From contig CAMAQA010000013.1 in NCBI GenBank assembly GCA_945860415.1, forward strand, positions 1 through 46,370: a DNA stretch of 46,370 bases, in the 5' to 3' direction. The DNA comes from Bacteriovorax stolpii (GTDB lineage: Bacteria > Bdellovibrionota > UBA1018). This document shows, piece after piece, positions 42,580 to 46,370 of this stretch; the stretch's first letter is position 1; every line of letters starts with the position of its first letter. The notes under the pieces are model-generated. The model saw only the letters and a program-made list of their open reading frames with translations, was not told the origin of the DNA and searched no databases. Position numbers and translations under genes: made by a program.

Positions 42580-43921
42580 ACGCGCGATGCCCCTGCCGGG
42601 GCCCGTGCGTGAGACGCTCTCGAAGCTCGATGATGCGGGCTTCGTGGGCTTTGTCGTGGGCGGAAGCGTCCGCGACTTCCTGCTCGGACGCACCACCAAG
42701 GACTTCGACATCGCAACGAACGCCAAGCCGGACGAGCTCGAGAAGATCTTTCCGAACGCCCTAGAAGTCGGAAAGGCCTTCGGGGTGCTCAAGATTCCTT
42801 CACCCACCGTCGGCCCCGGAGGAACTCCAGGCCTCATCGAAGTCGCCACCTTTCGCGAGGACCTCGAGTACAAGGATCACCGACATCCCGTGGGCGTAAA
42901 ATTCTCGGGTCCTGAAGAGGATGCACGCCGTCGTGACTTCACCGTCAATGCGCTTTTCTATGATCCGAAGACCCAGCGCGTCCTCGACTGCGTGGGTGGC
43001 ATGCAGGACCTGCAGTCGAAGACCCTGCGCGCGATCGGCGAGCCCGCGCTTCGTTTCCGCGAGGATGCGCTCCGCCTGCTGCGTGCCGTGCGATTCACTC
43101 ATGCCCTCGGATTCCAGCTCGAAGAAAAAACTCGATCTGCCGTCAAGTCACAGGCACGACTGATCACGAAGATCAGCCCCGAACGCATTCGTGACGAGAT
43201 GACCCGGATGCTCCAGGGCCCGTCGCCTGCTGCAGCCGTGCGAATGCTCTCGGAGCTCGACCTGCTCGGGTTTGTCCTTCCGGAAGTCGAAGTACTCCAG
43301 AAGATCGAACAACCGACCTACGTGCAACGAAACCTCTGGCTTCATACGCTCCATGTGCTCGAGCTCTGCGCGTCGCAGAACCCGAAAAGAAGCATTCCTC
43401 TGGCGTGGGCGGCACTGCTTCAGGAGATCGGCAAACCGATTGCGTGGCGCAGGAGTGGAGAAAAGAGCTTTGTCGGGCACGATCGCGATGCAGCCACGGC
43501 GGCGGACAAGATTGGCGAGCGATTGAGATTCTCTCGCGATGAGACCGATCGCCTGATCGTGCTCGTTCGCGACCACCTCAAGCTCCGTGAGGTGTTCAAC
43601 ATGCGCGAAGCCACGCTCCAGCGGCTGATTCGCGAGCCTTTTTTCGAGGATCTCCTGGCACTCCACCGGGCAGCGGCCACCGCCACGGACGGAAACCATG
43701 CCTGCTGGGAGTTCGCGCGCTCACGCCACCAGGAGTTCCTGAAATCGCCCCCTCCGGATGCGGCCAAGATCCTGACCGGAGAAGACCTGATCCATCTGGG
43801 GCTGCAGCCCGGCCCCCGCTTTTCGGAAATCCTACGCTCGGTCGAAGACCAAGTGCTCGAGCTCAAGATCACCACCAAGGAACAGGCCCTCGAGTACGTG
43901 CTCCGGCACTTCGTCAAGTAA
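42548..43921 (+). CDS. CCA-adding enzyme / poly(A) polymerase family nucleotidyltransferase
   Basis: The protein has 457 residues from 42548, or 444 from the ATG at 42587, which would remove the overlap with the upstream gene. The class II nucleotidyltransferase head has FVVGGSVRDFLLGRTTKDFD and IATNAKPDEL, with the catalytic Asp pair. Then come RRRDFTVNALFYD, RFREDALRLLRAVRF (nucleotide-selecting helix) and a C-terminal domain. The latter resembles the HD domain of CCA enzymes (LWLHTLHVLEL, VGHDRDAA), but the central HD pair is replaced by QE (LLQEIGKP), so phosphohydrolase activity is doubtful. By eye I cannot separate CCA-adding from poly(A) activity. A dispersed-repeat copy begins at the stop codon. 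Confidence 0.88.
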   Translation: MENPLKWIRIERAMPLPGPVRETLSKLDDAGFVGFVVGGSVRDFLLGRTTKDFDIATNAKPDELEKIFPNALEVGKAFGVLKIPSPTVGPGGTPGLIEVATFREDLEYKDHRHPVGVKFSGPEEDARRRDFTVNALFYDPKTQRVLDCVGGMQDLQSKTLRAIGEPALRFREDALRLLRAVRFTHALGFQLEEKTRSAVKSQARLITKISPERIRDEMTRMLQGPSPAAAVRMLSELDLLGFVLPEVEVLQKIEQPTYVQRNLWLHTLHVLELCASQNPKRSIPLAWAALLQEIGKPIAWRRSGEKSFVGHDRDAATAADKIGERLRFSRDETDRLIVLVRDHLKLREVFNMREATLQRLIREPFFEDLLALHRAAATATDGNHACWEFARSRHQEFLKSPPPDAAKILTGEDLIHLGLQPGPRFSEILRSVEDQVLELKITTKEQALEYVLRHFVK

Positions 43922-43994
43922 TGGTCGGGCCCACCTTTTGGTTCAGATGCGCGTCAAAATGACGCAGTTGCGAAACCAAAAGGTGGGCCCGACC
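43922..43994. repeat. Inverted pair of dispersed repeats (copies E and E'), long hairpin
   Basis: Copy E (subtype 1, plus, about 43922-43956) and copy E' (subtype 2, minus, about 43960-43994) face each other across three bases. The arms ggtcgggcccacctttt and aaaaggtgggcccgacc are perfect, and further bases pair with some mismatches, giving a stem of about 34 bp. A T-rich tract (ttttatccgaccttttat) follows on the plus strand. It lies between the convergent ends of the nucleotidyltransferase gene and the 44009 gene, so it may also act as a terminator in both directions. Confidence 0.85.
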
Positions 43995-44008
43995 TTTTAT
44001 CCGACCTT

Positions 44009-44695
44009 TTATCTTCCGAGCTCGATCACCTGCTCGGGCTCTTCGCCTTTCATCTGGCTTTTTCCGGCCGAGACGGCCTTGCCGAGTGACTTGGGCTGCA
44101 GGCGCGCCCCTTCCGCCACCACGGAGATGGCCTTCGAGATCGTCCGTCGAGTGGTCGAGCCATCTTCCGGATCCACCTCTTCGAGCATCACGTCGACAGC
44201 CAGGAATCCGGCTCCACCGGAGGGAATCCGCACGATGGCAGGCACTTCAGCTCGCTCTCCGGGACGACAGGGCCCCAAGTCGACGCGGCGTTGTCCGGAC
44301 ACGACCACTCCCTCGATGCCACGAAGTCGCACTTCGGCGTTGCTGCACTCCTGGTCGATCATGATCCAGACGATCATCGAGTGATCGACTCCGGCGGGAA
44401 TGGGTCCGGAGAGGTCGCTGGATACTTCCACTGGAAGTCCGGGCTTGCCGCCGTTCCAAGGAGCGCCGAGCTTTCTGCCGGAGAGTGAGCGACCCTCCAG
44501 CGAGTCGGGAAGCGCCGAATCGCGCTGGCCTGACAACGGAGCGTTCGCCACGTCCGCTGCTCCAGTAGAATCTTTCGACACGCGAGAACCCGACGGTCCG
44601 CGGTAAAGAACCGCTACCGAAGCCAGCACCACAAACGACGTCAGCACCACTGCCGCACCCGCCAGCACCATATTGGATCCTGCACTCTTCGTCAT
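44009..44695 (-). CDS. Membrane-anchored periplasmic protein of unknown function
   Basis: The 228-residue protein has one N-terminal hydrophobic helix (MVLAGAAVVLTSFVVLASVA) that may be an uncleaved anchor. The rest should be periplasmic: a Ser/Gly-rich linker, then a beta-sandwich-like part (VDHSMIVWIMIDQE, VVVSGQRRVDLGP, AIVRIPSGGAGFLAVDVML). Two Cys (ECSN and GPCRPG) may form a disulfide. It is 22 bp downstream of the metalloprotease gene and on the same strand, so it may be an accessory or inhibitor of that enzyme; this is an inference from position. Confidence 0.65.
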   Translation of the reverse strand: MTKSAGSNMVLAGAAVVLTSFVVLASVAVLYRGPSGSRVSKDSTGAADVANAPLSGQRDSALPDSLEGRSLSGRKLGAPWNGGKPGLPVEVSSDLSGPIPAGVDHSMIVWIMIDQECSNAEVRLRGIEGVVVSGQRRVDLGPCRPGERAEVPAIVRIPSGGAGFLAVDVMLEEVDPEDGSTTRRTISKAISVVAEGARLQPKSLGKAVSAGKSQMKGEEPEQVIELGR

Positions 44696-44717
44696 CCGTG
44701 CATCCGCCTTTCTCCGA

Positions 44718-46370
44718 TCACGGGCTCACCGTGATGGTGTAGCTGGTCGTTTCGCCCTGGTAGCCGCTCACGATCACCACGTAGTCCTGCCCGGAAGTCG
44801 TGCTGAAACTCACCACCGGACATCCGCTGCCGGTTTCGTCAGCAGCAATCACCTGACCTGCCTGAAAAACGACGAGATCCAGGGCATCGCGTGAGTTGGT
44901 GGGACAAGTGAGGCCGGCCACGGCGCTGATCCGGACCGTCACGACCTGATCCGAAGTGGCCCGGTACAGGTACCAGCGATTCATGCCCATCTTGTTGTAG
45001 GGATATCCGTAACCACCCGTGAGCGTCGTCTCACGGGCCGTGCTTCGGGCACCCGAGGTGAGACGCACATACAGGTTCCAGAACGCAGCGGACTTGGCAC
45101 TGCCGCTACTGGTTGCCGGATATTTCAACGTCGAGGCGTAGGTACCGCCCAGGTCACCATCCCCATCGAAGAGATCCGGGGCTCCACTCGCATCCGAAGG
45201 GCAGCTGCCTACACAGAGGGCATTCAACGGGCTCGACAGCGCGCTGGACCAGAGCGCACTGAAACCATCGGAAGAAGCTCCGAAGCGGGCGCGATAATAA
45301 GAGGCAAACGAATGCAGCGAGGTCATCGCAGGCGATGTCTTGTGGTCAGTCAGCACGGAGTGGATTCGATCATAGCTCGAGGAGCGATTCACGAAGAGTG
45401 ACCAGAGAAAGTACTGGGCGCTGCGCTCGCTGTACACTCCGCGAGAAAGGGTCTTTGGCGGGGTCGACACATTCATCGAAAACCCACTGGCCTGGTTGTC
45501 TCCCGAAGTATCGACATAGACCGGATTGTTGAACGTCATTCCGGAGATCGCGTTTCCGTAGCCCTCGCCGAACGCGACGCGAGGATCGAGAGAATGATCG
45601 ATGCTGTGCGATCCGCCGATCGAGTCCGAGCGGTAGAGCTGGTCTTCCAGGTAATGCCCGAATTCATGCGCGACCACATGATCGTCAAATTCATCGGTGT
45701 CGGAGTCTTCTTTGCCGAGAATGTAGACATTCGGACGATCGACACCTCCGACATTCTCCACGGTGTAATGCGAGGTGGCGATCTTTCCTCGCTCCTTGTC
45801 ATCCAGTGTTCCGTCTCGGTCGTTGTCTGCAGAGCCCGGACTTTCGGCAACGTTTGCCGGAGACCAGTTCACGTAGACGAGCGGCAGTGAAACACCAGGT
45901 TCCGACTGGCAGACGAGTTCGATTTGGCGAATGATCGAATCGAGCAGCGCGAACGGAGCGGAGCCGCGCGCGGTGTAAAGTCCGGTGCCCGCGTTGAAGG
46001 TGGTCTGGGGAGTAAAGTTCACTCCGATTGACGCACTCGAGTAGGTTGACGTCGTGGTCATGACGTACTGGGCTCGATTCTGGGTGTTGTCGACGATTCG
46101 CACATCCCACGATGCGCCGTCGCAGCCTTCCAGAGATCCGGCAACCCCGTCCTTGGAATATCCTGAAGCCTGAATCCTGGCAGCAAGGCGAACCTTCACG
46201 CTCTCACCGATCGGCACATAAAGCTCATAATCGCCGGCATCGTTGGTGGCGGTCGTCGAAAGTACGGAGCTGTCGCTGCTCCGAAGTGCCTGGATCAAAA
46301 GTCGGCGACCGGGAAGCTGCTGGATGCCAGTATAATTGATCCGACCCGATGCGATTCCATTCGTGTCCTC
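44718..46370 (-). CDS. Secreted HEFGH zinc metalloprotease (5' end outside window)
   Basis: The frame is open from the right edge to the stop at 44718, giving 551 codons with no start in view; the TTG at 46298 is not the start because codons upstream continue the same domain. The N-terminal part looks like a carboxypeptidase-regulatory-type beta domain (GRINYTGIQQLPGRRLLIQA, ATNDAGDYELYVPIG). The middle holds the zinc site VVAHEFGHYLEDQLYRSDS and a downstream GEGYGNAISGM that could supply the third ligand, as in gluzincin-like proteases. Several Asp-rich loops (SADNDRDGTLDDKERG, DLFDGDGDLGG) look calcium-binding. The last 100 residues resemble a pre-peptidase C-terminal domain (WYLYRATSDQVVTVRISA, YVVIVSGYQGETTSYTITV). 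Probably exported and surface or extracellular. Confidence 0.88.
   Translation of the reverse strand, partial: EDTNGIASGRINYTGIQQLPGRRLLIQALRSSDSSVLSTTATNDAGDYELYVPIGESVKVRLAARIQASGYSKDGVAGSLEGCDGASWDVRIVDNTQNRAQYVMTTTSTYSSASIGVNFTPQTTFNAGTGLYTARGSAPFALLDSIIRQIELVCQSEPGVSLPLVYVNWSPANVAESPGSADNDRDGTLDDKERGKIATSHYTVENVGGVDRPNVYILGKEDSDTDEFDDHVVAHEFGHYLEDQLYRSDSIGGSHSIDHSLDPRVAFGEGYGNAISGMTFNNPVYVDTSGDNQASGFSMNVSTPPKTLSRGVYSERSAQYFLWSLFVNRSSSYDRIHSVLTDHKTSPAMTSLHSFASYYRARFGASSDGFSALWSSALSSPLNALCVGSCPSDASGAPDLFDGDGDLGGTYASTLKYPATSSGSAKSAAFWNLYVRLTSGARSTARETTLTGGYGYPYNKMGMNRWYLYRATSDQVVTVRISAVAGLTCPTNSRDALDLVVFQAGQVIAADETGSGCPVVSFSTTSGQDYVVIVSGYQGETTSYTITVSP

Noticed and set aside
46296-46298. TTG as the start of the HEFGH protease
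   Set aside because: The frame continues upstream to the window edge with sequence that fits the same beta domain (GRINYTGIQQLPGRRLL), so the true start is outside.

Overview
The window is GC-rich chromosomal DNA (about 60% by eye) from a Gram-negative bacterium that is most likely a member of the Bdellovibrionota. The pointers are two TIGR02147-type helix-turn-helix proteins, a family concentrated in Bdellovibrio and Fibrobacter; a Bdellovibrio-style HNH protein; many lipoproteins and beta-barrel proteins with signal peptides; and stop/start overlaps (ATGA or GTGA) throughout its operons. I see no tRNA, rRNA, CRISPR array, prophage or insertion sequence. Lineage is inferred from gene content only.

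Layout. (1) 1-8519, minus strand: one operon read right to left, with a MotA-like and a MotB-like stator pair, a PEGA/TPR lipoprotein, a membrane-anchored protein with FliG-like cytoplasmic domains, a small beta-barrel protein and a giant lipoprotein with fibronectin-III-like repeats that runs off the left edge. This looks like a trans-envelope, ion-driven motor or force-transducing machine with no flagellar genes beside it. (2) 8674-15378, plus strand: an exported beta-barrel protein, an Ig-like/pentapeptide lipoprotein, a miniature and a full-length TIGR02147 regulator, an exported protein with an HExxH motif, and an AAA/DUF4143 ATPase. (3) 15455-23494, minus strand: aspS, glpD, aroB and a 1,129-residue fusion of AroA, AroK, AroD and AroE in the order of the eukaryotic AROM protein. 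aroB overlaps the fusion gene directly upstream, so the whole AROM order is present as one gene plus one fusion.

(4) 23537-28008: a two-HKD phospholipase D/cardiolipin synthase-like protein coupled to an endonuclease/exonuclease/phosphatase-fold protein (compare E. coli ybhO/ybhP), an orphan receiver protein on the opposite strand, and a shortened aspartase/fumarase-family lyase. (5) 27902-32189, minus strand: a tightly overlapping operon of a nucleotidyltransferase with a BON-like tail, a metallophosphoesterase, an HNH nuclease, an SrkA-like kinase and a MepA-like murein endopeptidase. (6) 32293-39352: a KGG-repeat stress protein, a fatty-acid desaturase, a GT-C-like membrane protein, a major-type outer-membrane beta-barrel protein with its own terminator, an HNH protein, and a ROK sugar kinase with a histone-like repetitive N-terminal tail. 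(7) 39395-46370: ftsK, a small exported protein and a CCA/poly(A) polymerase-type nucleotidyltransferase in one operon, then, convergent to it, a secreted HEFGH metalloprotease (cut by the right edge) with a membrane-anchored partner.

A short dispersed repeat beginning ggtcgggcccacc occurs six times. It exists as two subtypes that are paired in tandem or inverted, resembling the BIME arrangement of REP elements, and two copies lie in frame inside genes. The strongest candidates for something new are the FliG-like stator operon and the AROM-like fusion.
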